Notes: generated from the sequence alone by a model not told the origin. Shown: positions 36,083-45,171, counted from the first letter of the stretch. The stretch is 57,296 nucleotides of DNA from Clostridium_AQ sp900552125 (GCA_037892765.1 JBBKBW010000016.1); one strand, 5' to 3'. Translations and numbers: made by a program.

Positions 36083-37933
36083 TTAATTCATATATTCGAT
36101 TGAGATACCTTCACTCTCATTGTACTCGCCTATCTTTTCCTTTGCAAGATAAGGCTTATCAGTAATGATACCATTGATACCCATCTCCAGATATTTTTCC
36201 ATTCGATCTTCATCGTCTACTGTCCATACAAAGACAGGAAGCCATGCCTGTCGGCATTTTGCAGTAAAGTTCTGACTGACAACACCTTCCTCAATGACTA
36301 GAAAATCTACATTTAAGTCCAGTAAGGATTCTGTTGAAAGATCGCCAATATTCCCAAATAAGCAATATCCTACCGTTAAGGAAGAGTATTTCTCTTTAAC
36401 CATGGAAACCAGTTCATAGTCCAAGGACATGATAATACAGTCATTCTCATAATGATTTTCGCGTATTGTCTGAATGACAGTATCTACTAACTGTTCTTTT
36501 TCTCCTCCAGATGCTTTCAGTTCAATCAAAAGTTTTATTTTTCCTTTTCCTGCATCCATCATTTCCTGTAAAGTTGCTATATGGTCGGTCTTATCGCCTT
36601 GCTTCAGTTCTACTTGCTTTAATTCTTCGAGCGTATAATCATTAACTGGTTTATTGATTCCAGCAAGTCTTTGTAGATTGCCATCGTGATGAATGACAGG
36701 TATTCCATCTTTAGTAAGCTGTATATCAATTTCAGCATAATCAGCCTCAGACTCTATTGCCCCATTAAATGCACTCATCGTGTTTTCGACACCAAGATCG
36801 CTACAGCGATGACCAACAACGATCGGTTTAAATAAGGCAGGTGGTTCTTGGGCATACTGATACATGAAATATAGTCCGCCTACAAGCAGACATGGACATA
36901 ACACTGCAACATAAACCCTTGATATATGGATTTTCTTAAATAGAGGTGAAAAATAATTGAATATCCTATTTAAGGTATCATGTAATTTCTGCTGAGTCTT
37001 ATCAAGAGCTACATCTACAAAAGCTGATACGTTCTCGTTCTTCGTGATTTCTGTTTTTGTCTGAAGAAATACTGTACATACAAATGTAAGGAAAATGATA
37101 ACCAGTATGGTCTGAAGTCCCCATACGACTGCTCCAGCCAAAGCCTGTAATAATCTATCGACAGAAAAGAATATCGTACAAATCGTCCTTAATAGATTTT
37201 CTTCAAACAATGTGCTGAAATCCACTGAAATAATCCCACTATCAAAAATCAATACCCAAAGCAGGATTATCCCTAATAAAGGTAAAAGGTTAAATATCTT
37301 TGTCCTTTTTATGATCTGATAATTATATTTCAGTGCTTTTAGAAAGTTCATTTCTTTCAGAATCATAGTTGGCAGAATAAACACCAGACTGAAATACAAT
37401 AGATATAATGCTCCATAACCTATATTCAATAGGATGTTCCCATAATTTCTTCTAAGCAGTTCCCCTGTAACAAAATATGGTATATTCACAGATGGTATGA
37501 TTGAATTCACGATTCCGATATGAACCAGTGGAGACAGCAATGCAATATAGACAAAAAATAATAGAGAACTCCAGTTTCCTAAAACATGAAAAGAAACTAG
37601 AACTTCCTTGAAGATTGCCTTAAAGTGATAATTCTTATTTTGATGAGCATTGGATATCGTCTGGATCATTACAGAATATTCAAAATAAATAAGAATGGTC
37701 GAACAGACAAGAACCAGTATTATAGCTGCAATGCCTGGTAATGAAAGCAATAGCTTGGCCATTCCATAATTATAAAGAATATTATCCCCACTGATATCCA
37801 GCATCATGGATACCAGTTCTTTTCCAACAGGAACGAATATGCAGATACTTAGTATCTTATATATGATTTCAAATAGAAGTAACGACGGCAATACACGAAG
37901 AAAAGTTTGCCATCCCTTTTTTATCGTAGACAC
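36083..37933 (-). CDS. Membrane-anchored glycerophosphodiester phosphodiesterase
   Basis: A 616-residue protein. About seven to eight helices occupy residues 1-350 (the membrane domain seen in many Bacillota enzymes), followed by a catalytic GDPD barrel (about 370-600). The active-site pieces V-G-H-R, E-N-T, E-I-D-I-Q-L-T-K-D-G-x-P-V-I-H-H-D and L-L-I-E-L-K are intact. It should hydrolyse glycerophosphodiesters from phospholipid or lipoteichoic acid. The start is GTG 37933. It is transcribed after the VTT gene in the same direction, 95 bases apart. Its Shine-Dalgarno lies in a predicted hairpin (37941-37966). Confidence 0.92.
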   Translation of the reverse strand: MSTIKKGWQTFLRVLPSLLLFEIIYKILSICIFVPVGKELVSMMLDISGDNILYNYGMAKLLLSLPGIAAIILVLVCSTILIYFEYSVMIQTISNAHQNKNYHFKAIFKEVLVSFHVLGNWSSLLFFVYIALLSPLVHIGIVNSIIPSVNIPYFVTGELLRRNYGNILLNIGYGALYLLYFSLVFILPTMILKEMNFLKALKYNYQIIKRTKIFNLLPLLGIILLWVLIFDSGIISVDFSTLFEENLLRTICTIFFSVDRLLQALAGAVVWGLQTILVIIFLTFVCTVFLQTKTEITKNENVSAFVDVALDKTQQKLHDTLNRIFNYFSPLFKKIHISRVYVAVLCPCLLVGGLYFMYQYAQEPPALFKPIVVGHRCSDLGVENTMSAFNGAIESEADYAEIDIQLTKDGIPVIHHDGNLQRLAGINKPVNDYTLEELKQVELKQGDKTDHIATLQEMMDAGKGKIKLLIELKASGGEKEQLVDTVIQTIRENHYENDCIIMSLDYELVSMVKEKYSSLTVGYCLFGNIGDLSTESLLDLNVDFLVIEEGVVSQNFTAKCRQAWLPVFVWTVDDEDRMEKYLEMGINGIITDKPYLAKEKIGEYNESEGISIEYMN

Positions 37934-37940
37934 AAAAATC

Positions 37941-37966
37941 CCTCCCGAATGATACTATACGGAAGG
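37941..37966 (-). promoter_or_regulatory. Leader hairpin sequestering the GDPD ribosome binding site
   Basis: In the minus-strand transcript CCTTCCG can pair with CGGGAGG (seven pairs, one G-U, 12-base loop), burying the GGGAGGG Shine-Dalgarno before the GTG start. ATTATA (37968-37973, TATAAT on the minus strand) just upstream may be a -10. Confidence 0.45.
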
Positions 37967-38028
37967 AATTATACTAAATTTAGAACTATTAGTCATTATG
38001 CTAAAAAGCAATTTGTAAATATTATTTA

Positions 38029-38613
38029 TTAAATAAGGGAAGAGATAAAATTCATAACAACAGGCAAGCCAATACTATATCCTAACAATGATGCAGGTTT
38101 TCCTAAAATCATAATCGCAAGGAATTTATTGAAAGACATAGGAGTCAATCCTGCTAATAAGCAGATGATATCATCAGGAGCACAAGGAAATAAGATAGCC
38201 ATACCGAACATCCATTCTACCTTTTTACCCTGATAAAGCCAATGTTCATATTTATTATAAGTTTCTTCAGAGATGATCTTTAAGATAAAGGATTTTCCAT
38301 ATCTTTTAGCAAGCAGAAAGTTAATGGAAGAACCAATCAATACGCCGATATAATTATAGATGAAACCATATAATGGTCCAAATACTGCTACACCAATAAC
38401 ACAGCTTACACCCCCTGGAAATACTGGAAATACAACCTGTACTACTTGAATGATAATGAATACGATAGGAGCAAAGATACCAGTCTGTTCGATCAATGCC
38501 TGTAACTGCTGTTCAGATGTGAATAAGCCGCTTTGCATACATGCGATTAATAAAATACCAATAAATAGAATCGAAATGATAAATGATGAATTCTTTTTTA
38601 ATACTGCTGTCAT
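38029..38613 (-). CDS. VTT-domain (TVP38/TMEM64, DedA-like) membrane protein 1
   Basis: A 194-residue polytopic protein with the VTT core: F-P-V-F-P-G-G-V-S-C-V-I-G-V, F-G-P-L-Y-G-F-I-Y-N-Y-I-G, then P-C-A-P-D-D-I-I-C-L-L-A-G-L-T-P-M-S. Members of the wider DedA/VTT superfamily move or flip lipids and support envelope integrity and antimicrobial-peptide tolerance. It shares length and core motifs with the VTT gene at 52590. It is 20 bases after a small membrane protein and is expressed from the shared-box promoter upstream of it. Confidence 0.9.
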   Translation of the reverse strand: MTAVLKKNSSFIISILFIGILLIACMQSGLFTSEQQLQALIEQTGIFAPIVFIIIQVVQVVFPVFPGGVSCVIGVAVFGPLYGFIYNYIGVLIGSSINFLLAKRYGKSFILKIISEETYNKYEHWLYQGKKVEWMFGMAILFPCAPDDIICLLAGLTPMSFNKFLAIMILGKPASLLGYSIGLPVVMNFISSLI

Positions 38614-38633
38614 TGTCTTGCCCTCCTGATCGA

Positions 38634-38840
38634 TTACTGAACTGATAATTCCTTTGATTGAGTATGAAGTTCTCTCATTTTGTTTCTAAATAGGATAACT
38701 GCCGGTGTACATAATAATAAGAAATATGGTACATAGATTACTAATCCTTTCACTGTTTCAATAAATTGTGGTAAGGTTGTTAAGATTGCTAAAGCTAAAA
38801 TTGTAATAGATATATATAATTTATAATTTATGTTTTTCAT
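38634..38840 (-). CDS. Small two-helix membrane protein before VTT gene 1
   Basis: A 68-residue protein with two hydrophobic segments (about 8-27 and 32-50) and a charged tail. AGGAGG lies about 10 bases before ATG 38840. It is the first gene of the transcript that continues into VTT gene 1. It resembles in size and layout the 55-residue protein at 53384 near the second VTT gene, so a small-protein plus VTT pairing occurs twice. Function unknown. Confidence 0.75.
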   Translation of the reverse strand: MKNINYKLYISITILALAILTTLPQFIETVKGLVIYVPYFLLLCTPAVILFRNKMRELHTQSKELSVQ

Positions 38841-38870
38841 AATGTTTTGTCCTCCTGTCTTCCTTTGACA

Positions 38871-38941
38871 CTTATATAGTAACAATCAAGTGTTGCAGTA
38901 TTCTCTCAATTAAAAAAAAGAATATATCGATTTTGTAACTA
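38871..38941 (-). promoter_or_regulatory. Shared-box promoter P1 (small protein and VTT gene 1)
   Basis: Read on the minus strand: box A TAGTTACAAAATCG (38928-38941), 19 bases, box B TGAGAGAAT (38900-38908), 21 bases, then TATATAAG (38871-38878) followed by TGT. The same order and exact spacing occur at 44846-44916, 53277-53347 and 53582-53652. Confidence 0.7.
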
Positions 38942-38949
38942 TTTCTGAA

Positions 38950-39015
38950 TTGTCTCAATTTTGTAACAATTCCCTCTGTAATTGAAACTTTTTTGATAGA
39001 ATTGTTTTATATAAT
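38950..39015 (+). promoter_or_regulatory. Variant shared-box promoter P2 of the FtsX-type exporter
   Basis: TTGTCTCAATTTTG (38950-38963) resembles box A, TGTAATTGA (38977-38985) resembles box B, and TATATAAT (39008-39015) is the -10. The A-to-B gap is 13 bases rather than 19 and the B-to-(-10) gap 22 rather than 21, so this is a looser member. TCAATTTTGTAACAATTC (38955-38972) recurs perfectly at 53333-53350. Confidence 0.5.
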
Positions 39016-39035
39016 TATCATGAGGAGGAGTGTAT

Positions 39036-39737
39036 ATGGAGGAAAATTCTGCAATCGTGCAGGTTAAACATATAAAAAAATATTATGGAACAGAGCCGAC
39101 GATCGTAAAGGCTCTTGATGATGTTTCGATTGATATAGAAAAAGGTTCTTTTACCGCAATCGTAGGGGCTAGCGGAAGTGGCAAATCAACTTTACTACAT
39201 CTGATGGGTGGTTTGGATCATCCTACTTCTGGAACTGTCCTCATTGCAGGAAGAGATCTTTCAAAGATGGATAAGGATCAGGCTACTATATTCAGAAGAA
39301 GAAATATTGGCATTGTCTATCAGAAATACAATCTTATTCAAATGCTGAATGTCTATGAAAATATCGTCTTTCCTATTGAAATGGATGGCAATGAACCAGA
39401 TCATAAATACATTATAGATATCCTTAATACATTGGGGTTAAAGGATATGATTACTAGAAGAGTCAATACATTATCAGGCGGTCAACAACAAAGAGTGGCC
39501 ATTGCACGTGCATTAGCAGTAAAACCAACAATTCTATTATGTGATGAACCAACAGGAAATCTTGATAGCCGTACAAGCCAGGATGTGATTGGATTACTGA
39601 AAGCAACCAGTGTGAAATTTCATCAGACCATTGTCATGATTACACATAATGAAGAAATAGCTCAGATGGCTGATCGTATTATTCATATTGAAGATGGAAA
39701 GATTGTCACTAGAGAGTGGGGAAATCCATGGCTCTAA
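39036..39737 (+). CDS. ABC exporter ATPase (LolD/BceA/MacB type)
   Basis: A 233-residue ATPase with Walker A (GASGSGKST, about residue 43), Q-loop Y-Q-K-Y-N-L-I, signature LSGGQQQRVAIARAL, Walker B (LLCDEPTGNLD) and switch His. This type pairs with FtsX-like permeases and often expels or senses antimicrobial peptides. GAGGAGG lies about 7 bases before ATG 39036; the GTG two codons earlier is rejected. It overlaps the permease gene by 10 bases. Confidence 0.95.
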   Translation: MEENSAIVQVKHIKKYYGTEPTIVKALDDVSIDIEKGSFTAIVGASGSGKSTLLHLMGGLDHPTSGTVLIAGRDLSKMDKDQATIFRRRNIGIVYQKYNLIQMLNVYENIVFPIEMDGNEPDHKYIIDILNTLGLKDMITRRVNTLSGGQQQRVAIARALAVKPTILLCDEPTGNLDSRTSQDVIGLLKATSVKFHQTIVMITHNEEIAQMADRIIHIEDGKIVTREWGNPWL

Positions 39738-42106
39738 ACAGCAATTCCAATTATAAATTTATCAGACGACTTGCCTTAAGAAGTCTCAAGGAAAATCCAT
39801 TTAGAAATACTTGTGTTATTATTACCATTATTATATCTACGATTCTGATGATCTTACTCCCCGTCTTTAACTCGACAACATTCTTTTATGATTTTGAAAA
39901 TGTGGATAAGCAACAGCAGGCTATCTATTATGAAGTGACAGATGAACAAATTCAATATTTAAAACAAGAAGATCAGCTTTCCGATACAGTCTTAAATAAA
40001 ATAGGAAGTATTCTTCAATACGATGATTCCTATTTAAGACTCTCATATTATGAAGATAGCCAAAAAGACATGAAACTATTTACTGTCAAAGAAGGCACTT
40101 TTCCAAACACCTATAAAGAAGTCATGATCGATCAAAACTATGCTCAAGAGATGAATTTATCATTGGACGATGAAATCACTGTTCTTGACGCTTCTGGTCA
40201 AAAAGAAACCTTTGTAATCTGCGGTATATTAGAATCTACTGCTTTGGACAGCTCTATTCCTATTTTATGTACTTCAGAAGAATATACAGAGAATGGCACT
40301 TTACTTAAAGATCTTCCTTACAACATGTATATAAAAACAGAATCCAGTCTAGGTTTGAATCAGGATGATAACATCGATCTTATCCTTAATATAGGAGAAG
40401 AATACGGCATAGATGCCAATGATATAGAAATCAATGCCATGTATATGGGTTCTAATCTATTTTCACCGGAACGCTTATATTTTTATTTCTTTGTCGATTT
40501 TGCATTATTGATCGTAGGACTTGTTGTTATTTACAGTATTCTATATATTTCTGTACTCTCACGAAAATCATTCTTCGCTCAGCTAAATACTTTGGGAATG
40601 AGTCGAGTACAAATCAAAAAATTTATTCGCCAGGAAAGTCTTGTCCTAAGTGTAACAGGAACACTGATAGGCTCTATATTAGCAGGAATCATCAGCTACC
40701 TTGCGGTCAATAAGTATTGGGATATCTCTTTCTATTTATTAACATCGGTAGTTGTGTCTTTCTTTGTAATTCTAACAATTGTAGTGGTATCTTCAAAGCC
40801 AGCTAAAATTGCTTCCTCAATATCTCCAATAGAAGCCACTAAGAACATCGATCATACAAAAGGGATTAATAGCAAGGTTCATAAAATGTGTCCTGAAGTA
40901 TTATCACAAATGCATTTTTATAAAGACGTAAAGAAATCCATCTTTACGATGATTTCTTTAGTTATCAGCGGAATCGTATTTTTTGTCAGCATGTCCTATA
41001 CATACTCAGTATCTGATGATACTTATGCAAGAAGCGGATATTTTAGACAACATGAGTATATGATTCAGTTTATCAATACACAGGATTATACAAATCAGAA
41101 CCTAATAGCATTGCAAAGACTCCATCTATATGATGATGAACTGATACAAAAGCTAGAAGCAGTACCAGGAGTGAAGTCTGTTGATAAAATCAAGGAGTCC
41201 TATACAACCATGGAATTTAATGGTGATCAAATATATACGGAAATCAATCCGATCAACAAAGAACAATATGAAAATGTTAAAAAGTATATCGATCATCCTT
41301 TAACCTATGAAGAGCTTGTTGAAAAACAAGGTATTATTGAAACTAGAAACCAAGCAAATGAAGATGTATATGGCTGGAAGTTTGAAATTAACGATAAAGT
41401 ACCACTGAACTTTTTCACTGGAACTGACTATACGCAATTTACTGCTTCTATTCAAGGTCTTACTTCAGAAGATTTTCTAGCTGAAAACTATACCATGTAT
41501 GGAATACTTATCCCTGAAGAAGTCATTCAGAAAGTCTATCCCGGTATCGATCTAACACGTTATCTTCTCATAGATATTAATGAACAGCAGTATAGTGACA
41601 AAACAGATCAGCGGATCAATGAAATTTTGGAAGATTATCCATTATTAACATCACAGAGCTGGAAAGAACAGCAAACAGAAATGGCTCGTCAGAATGATAT
41701 CGTCAAATTATTAAGTTATATAGTATCTGCTTTCTGTATTTTCTTCTGTATCATCAATACGACCAATACATTAATCAGTAATATGCTTTCTCGAGTAAAA
41801 GAATTAGCTTTATATGAATCCATTGGTATGGAAAGAAAACAGATCAAGAAAATGCTAGTCTATGAAACATTCTATATGTGCATTCCAGCTATCATGTTGT
41901 CATTAGTTATAGGCATCATAACAGGGAAGTTCTTTATACATCTTTTAAGTATAAATGAAATGAAATCCATAACATACCAGCTGCCAATCATTTGGGTTAT
42001 TGCATATATAGCATTCATGATCATTATCCCAATATCAATCGTATTGAGGGAATATCATAAGTTCAATAAAATCCCATTAGTGGAAAGATTGAAAGAGGAT
42101 GAATAA
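39728..42106 (+). CDS. FtsX-like ABC permease with two extracytoplasmic domains
   Basis: A 792-residue permease built from two halves. Each half has one helix, a large extracytoplasmic domain of about 200-240 residues, then three helices (total about eight). This double MacB/FtsX plan fits mechanotransmission exporters rather than the ten-helix BceB. The partner ATPase is encoded immediately upstream. The operon is driven by P2, near the VTT and two-component genes, suggesting a role in envelope stress or peptide resistance. Confidence 0.92.
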   Translation: MALNSNSNYKFIRRLALRSLKENPFRNTCVIITIIISTILMILLPVFNSTTFFYDFENVDKQQQAIYYEVTDEQIQYLKQEDQLSDTVLNKIGSILQYDDSYLRLSYYEDSQKDMKLFTVKEGTFPNTYKEVMIDQNYAQEMNLSLDDEITVLDASGQKETFVICGILESTALDSSIPILCTSEEYTENGTLLKDLPYNMYIKTESSLGLNQDDNIDLILNIGEEYGIDANDIEINAMYMGSNLFSPERLYFYFFVDFALLIVGLVVIYSILYISVLSRKSFFAQLNTLGMSRVQIKKFIRQESLVLSVTGTLIGSILAGIISYLAVNKYWDISFYLLTSVVVSFFVILTIVVVSSKPAKIASSISPIEATKNIDHTKGINSKVHKMCPEVLSQMHFYKDVKKSIFTMISLVISGIVFFVSMSYTYSVSDDTYARSGYFRQHEYMIQFINTQDYTNQNLIALQRLHLYDDELIQKLEAVPGVKSVDKIKESYTTMEFNGDQIYTEINPINKEQYENVKKYIDHPLTYEELVEKQGIIETRNQANEDVYGWKFEINDKVPLNFFTGTDYTQFTASIQGLTSEDFLAENYTMYGILIPEEVIQKVYPGIDLTRYLLIDINEQQYSDKTDQRINEILEDYPLLTSQSWKEQQTEMARQNDIVKLLSYIVSAFCIFFCIINTTNTLISNMLSRVKELALYESIGMERKQIKKMLVYETFYMCIPAIMLSLVIGIITGKFFIHLLSINEMKSITYQLPIIWVIAYIAFMIIIPISIVLREYHKFNKIPLVERLKEDE

Positions 42107-42120
42107 TAAAATATAAAAAC

Positions 42121-42163
42121 AAATGATGAGTGATTACTTTTTGATCTCATCATTTATTTTTTA
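42121..42163 (+). terminator. Terminator of the FtsX exporter operon
   Basis: Perfect 10-bp stem AAATGATGAG/CTCATCATTT (42121-42130, 42146-42155) followed by a T-run. Confidence 0.85.
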
Positions 42164-42262
42164 TTAGATTTTTGGTAATAAACACGCATATTCTTGAATT
42201 GCCTGTTTATCTAATTTATTAATTATTTTCCTGTATATCATTGTCAATATTAATTGAAACTG

Positions 42263-43144
42263 TTATATTTCAAACATACTAACTTGTTTAAAAGACTCAC
42301 TTTTCTTTTCTTCAAAAGTATTTAAGTAACGGAAGATTTGTTCGTTATCATGCCATATACCATTCTGCTCACAAACACTATGAAAGATACGCATTAACTT
42401 ATTATGATTAGGGCTATTTAATATATATTGATTTCCATAGGTTTGAACATACTTATTTTTCAAATTAGGAAACAAATTATCTAACTGTTTATAAAAATAT
42501 TCTCTATTTCCTTCTCTTAGCGTCACTCCCATACCAAAGCAAATGATTCCTTTTACCTTTGCTTTTACACAATAATCTAAAATACCTAATAAATTTTCTT
42601 CTGTATCATTAATAAAAGGAAGAATCGGACATAGCCATACAATCGTAGGAATTCCTGCATCATGTAATATTTTTAAAGTTTCAAACCTTTCTTTAGTCGT
42701 ACTGACAAAAGGTTCAATTTTTCTACAGAGTTCTTCATCATAAGTCGTTAGCGTCATTTGAACAACTGCTTTTGTTTTGTTATTTATGCTTTTCAACAAA
42801 TCTAAATCCCTTAATACTCGATTTGATTTTGTTATTAAAGTAAAACCAAATCCATATTGGTCTGCCAAAGACAAAGCCTTTCTAACATATTGTAGGTCAT
42901 TTTCTAAAGGGATATAGGGATCTGTCATAGAACCTGTTCCTAACATACATTTTTTGCGTTTTCTTCTAAGTGCATCTTCTAAAAGTTCTATCGCATTTTC
43001 TTTCACTTCTATATCTTCAAATACATGTTCCATTTGATAACATTTACTTCTAGAATCACAGTAGATACAGCCATGTGAACAGCCTCTGTATAAATTCATT
43101 CCATTTTTAGCCGATAATATTCCTTTAGCTTTTACATAATGCAT
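42263..43144 (-). CDS. Radical SAM protein, SplB-like
   Basis: A 293-residue iron-sulfur protein. The cluster motif is Cys-x3-Cys-x2-Cys in G-C-S-H-G-C-I-Y-C-D near residue 23, followed by G-T-G-S-M-T-D-P-Y-I-P-L-E and T-L-I-T-K-S-N-R-V-L-R-D. These are hallmarks of the Rv2578c/SplB-like radical SAM group. True spore photoproduct lyase is longer and has a conserved C-terminal cysteine I do not see, so the reaction is unassigned. It has AAGGAAG before the ATG. Monocistronic. Confidence 0.88.
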   Translation of the reverse strand: MHYVKAKGILSAKNGMNLYRGCSHGCIYCDSRSKCYQMEHVFEDIEVKENAIELLEDALRRKRKKCMLGTGSMTDPYIPLENDLQYVRKALSLADQYGFGFTLITKSNRVLRDLDLLKSINNKTKAVVQMTLTTYDEELCRKIEPFVSTTKERFETLKILHDAGIPTIVWLCPILPFINDTEENLLGILDYCVKAKVKGIICFGMGVTLREGNREYFYKQLDNLFPNLKNKYVQTYGNQYILNSPNHNKLMRIFHSVCEQNGIWHDNEQIFRYLNTFEEKKSESFKQVSMFEI

Positions 43145-43233
43145 AGTACCATCTTCCTTTTCTATACCATAAAGTATAACAAATATAAGAAATAATAAAA
43201 GTCATTTATTTATCTCAAAGGAAGGAGCAATGA

Positions 43234-43262
43234 TTAACTTTTTATTTAGATAGCGTTATAAT
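43234..43262 (+). promoter_or_regulatory. Promoter of the CAT-like gene
   Basis: TTAACT (43234-43239), 17-base spacer, TATAAT (43257-43262), 25 bases before the start codon. Confidence 0.6.
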
Positions 43263-43287
43263 AAAAATATATAACGGAGGTAAGAAG

Positions 43288-43905
43288 ATGCAGGAAATCA
43301 ACCCTAAAGATACCAATCGAGCTAAAAGTTTTGAACTTTATATTAATGCCCCTATGCCAATGGTTACAATATTTAAAACACTGGATATATCAAATTTAAT
43401 AAACTTAAAAGAAGATGGATATAAGTTAAACATGCTAATGTGCTATTGTATTGGGCTAGCCGCAAGTGAAATCAAAGAATTTTACTTATTACCTGTAGGG
43501 CAAAAAATGTTTCAATATGATAAGATAGGATTAAATGTTGTAGTCTTAAATAACTCTGGAACAATAAATACTTGCGATATCCCATTCACTTCAAATCTAG
43601 AAGAGTTTAATCAGTTATATCTTCAATTAACCAAGAAAGTATATGAAACTTGCCAAGATTATGAAATAGAAGATCACATGATAATCGGAACATCTAGCTT
43701 AATCAAATATGATATTGACGGCATCATTAATATGTATAGTGGTATATTTAATAATCCTTTTATGCTATGGGGAAAATATAAAGAAAATGAACAGACAACA
43801 GAACTAAAAGTTTCTTTCCAATTTCATCATGTACAGATGGATGGTATGGAGGCTTGTGAATTTTTAGATCTTTTACAACAAAAAATTAATCAATTAGTTA
43901 TATAA
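43288..43905 (+). CDS. Chloramphenicol acetyltransferase-like protein
   Basis: A 205-residue trimer-type acetyltransferase. The catalytic segment F-H-H-V-Q-M-D-G near residue 180 holds the active His and the Asp of the CAT family. The N-terminal N-P-K-D-T-N-R-A-K-S-F-E-L-Y also matches. It is slightly short (known enzymes are about 210-220) and diverged, so it may acetylate something other than chloramphenicol. GGAGG precedes the ATG. Confidence 0.82.
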   Translation: MQEINPKDTNRAKSFELYINAPMPMVTIFKTLDISNLINLKEDGYKLNMLMCYCIGLAASEIKEFYLLPVGQKMFQYDKIGLNVVVLNNSGTINTCDIPFTSNLEEFNQLYLQLTKKVYETCQDYEIEDHMIIGTSSLIKYDIDGIINMYSGIFNNPFMLWGKYKENEQTTELKVSFQFHHVQMDGMEACEFLDLLQQKINQLVI

Positions 43906-43939
43906 AGGAAAGGTGATCAAAATGAGAATTAAATAATCT

Positions 43940-43963
43940 GCAAGGCAATCATATTAGCCTTGC
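43940..43963 (+). repeat. Hairpin between CAT-like and hydrolase genes
   Basis: GCAAGGC (43940-43946) and GCCTTGC (43957-43963) form a perfect 7-bp stem with a 10-base loop but no T-run. It is preceded by a ribosome binding site and a four-codon frame (ATG to TAA), perhaps a remnant leader. It may act as an attenuator or processing site. Confidence 0.45.
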
Positions 43964-43999
43964 GATAAAGCAATTTAAAATTTATGGGAGGCTAACAAT

Positions 44000-44752
44000 A
44001 TGAGCTATTTTAAGTATAATGATAAAAATATCTATTATTCTGTTATTGGTGAAGGAATACCATTAATGTTAATTCATGGAAATACTGCATCATCAAAGAT
44101 GTTTACATTTCTTCTAGATCTTTATAAAAATGATTTTCAAATCATTCTCATTGATTTTTTAGGAAATGGTCTTTCTGATCGTATTGATAAATTTCCTGAG
44201 AATATTTGGATTGATCAGGGGCATCAAATCATAGCTTTAGCAAAACACTTAAATCTCAAAGATATTAATCTTTTAGGTACAAGCGGTGGTGCATATGCCG
44301 CAATTAACGCTGCTTTAGAAGCACCTGAACTATTTCACAAAGTTATCGCAGACAGTTTTGATGGAAGAACACTTCCAGCTGGTTTTGCACAAGGTCTTCT
44401 AAAAGAAAGAGAATTTGCGAAAGCTGATGAACAGTCAAGAGGTTTTTATGAATGGTGTCAGGGAAATGATTGGGAAGAAGTAATTGATAAAGATACAGAA
44501 ACACTTACTAACCTAGAGAAGAAAAATATCCCTCTATTTGTCTCTAACATATCCGATATAAAGATTCCATTATTGATGAGCGCAAGCAAAACTGATGAAA
44601 TGCTTAATAATGATTTAGAAAAAGAATTTCATGAAATTGCGAAAAATAATCCACTTATTCAATATAAAATATGGGAAGATGGCATTCATCCTTTGATTGC
44701 TACAAAAGCCATAGAAACAGCACAGATGACCATAGATTTTATTTATCAATAA
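44000..44752 (+). CDS. Alpha/beta-hydrolase fold protein
   Basis: A 250-residue cytoplasmic hydrolase. Oxyanion motif H-G-N-T near residue 26, nucleophile elbow G-T-S-G-G-A (Ser near residue 96), a late acidic residue and catalytic His in D-G-I-H-P-L-I (about residue 235) are in order. It is an esterase or related enzyme with unknown substrate. It lies 95 bases after the CAT-like gene, possibly cotranscribed, and ends at a good terminator. Confidence 0.9.
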   Translation: MSYFKYNDKNIYYSVIGEGIPLMLIHGNTASSKMFTFLLDLYKNDFQIILIDFLGNGLSDRIDKFPENIWIDQGHQIIALAKHLNLKDINLLGTSGGAYAAINAALEAPELFHKVIADSFDGRTLPAGFAQGLLKEREFAKADEQSRGFYEWCQGNDWEEVIDKDTETLTNLEKKNIPLFVSNISDIKIPLLMSASKTDEMLNNDLEKEFHEIAKNNPLIQYKIWEDGIHPLIATKAIETAQMTIDFIYQ

Positions 44753-44762
44753 ACAGACAAAG

Positions 44763-44797
44763 CAGGCAATTCACAATAAGGAAATGCCTGTTTTTTA
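44763..44797 (+). terminator. Terminator of the alpha/beta-hydrolase gene
   Basis: CAGGCA (44763-44768) pairs with TGCCTG (44785-44790), followed by six T residues. Confidence 0.8.
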
Positions 44798-44845
44798 TAT
44801 TCTCAGATAGATATTAAATAGTATTTAACATTTTACATTTTTAAT

Positions 44846-44916
44846 TTATCTCAAAACTGTAACAATCTTTTTCTAAACTGAGATAATAACGAAACAATGT
44901 ATTGTTAATATATAAG
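44846..44916 (+). promoter_or_regulatory. Shared-box promoter P3 (small membrane protein pair)
   Basis: Box A TTATCTCAAAACTG (44846-44859), 19 bases, box B TGAGATAAT (44879-44887), 21 bases, TATATAAG (44909-44916) followed by TGTAAAG. TTATCTCA and TGAGATAA also form an 8-bp inverted repeat. No recognisable -35 is present, implying an activator. Confidence 0.75.
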
Positions 44917-44939
44917 TGTAAAGAAAAGGAGTGGTTGAA

Positions 44940-45158
44940 ATGTTAAAACAATTAAAAAATATGTCTGAAACAAGAAAAAATATCATGATTACTGGATTTA
45001 TTTCATTTATTGCTTTTATGATTAGTTATTCCTATGTACAAGAAGCTGTATTCTCATTCTGGTTCGATCAATTATTAGGCGCTTTTTGGATGTTAAGTGG
45101 AGTTACAACAATCTACAGTATCATACAGTTTATTAAAACAGGAAAAGATGAATTTTAG
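44940..45158 (+). CDS. Small membrane protein, first of a pair
   Basis: A 72-residue protein with a charged start and two hydrophobic segments (about 16-36 and 43-64). AAAGGAG lies 8 bases before ATG 44940; the upstream GTG is rejected as overlapping that site. It is separated by 13 bases from the next small membrane gene. Family not recognised; it belongs to the set of genes under the shared-box promoters. Confidence 0.75.
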   Translation: MLKQLKNMSETRKNIMITGFISFIAFMISYSYVQEAVFSFWFDQLLGAFWMLSGVTTIYSIIQFIKTGKDEF

Positions 45159-45171
45159 GAGGAATTAAAGT

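Noticed and set aside
38013..38024. A box A-like sequence upstream of the glycerophosphodiesterase gene
   Set aside because: It lacks one base of the box and has no box B or TATATAAG at the right spacing, so it was left out of the proposed regulon.
42263..43144. Spore photoproduct lyase as a firm assignment
   Set aside because: The cluster motif fits the SplB-like group but the protein is shorter and the lyase-specific C-terminal cysteine is not seen.
43918..43936. A ribosome binding site with a four-codon frame before the alpha/beta hydrolase
   Set aside because: Too short to be a gene with confidence; recorded only as context for the adjacent hairpin.
44940..45158. A bacteriocin or AgrD-type signal peptide for the AgrC-like kinases
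   Set aside because: The 72-residue protein has two membrane helices and no double-glycine leader or thiolactone core; no other candidate peptide was found in the window.
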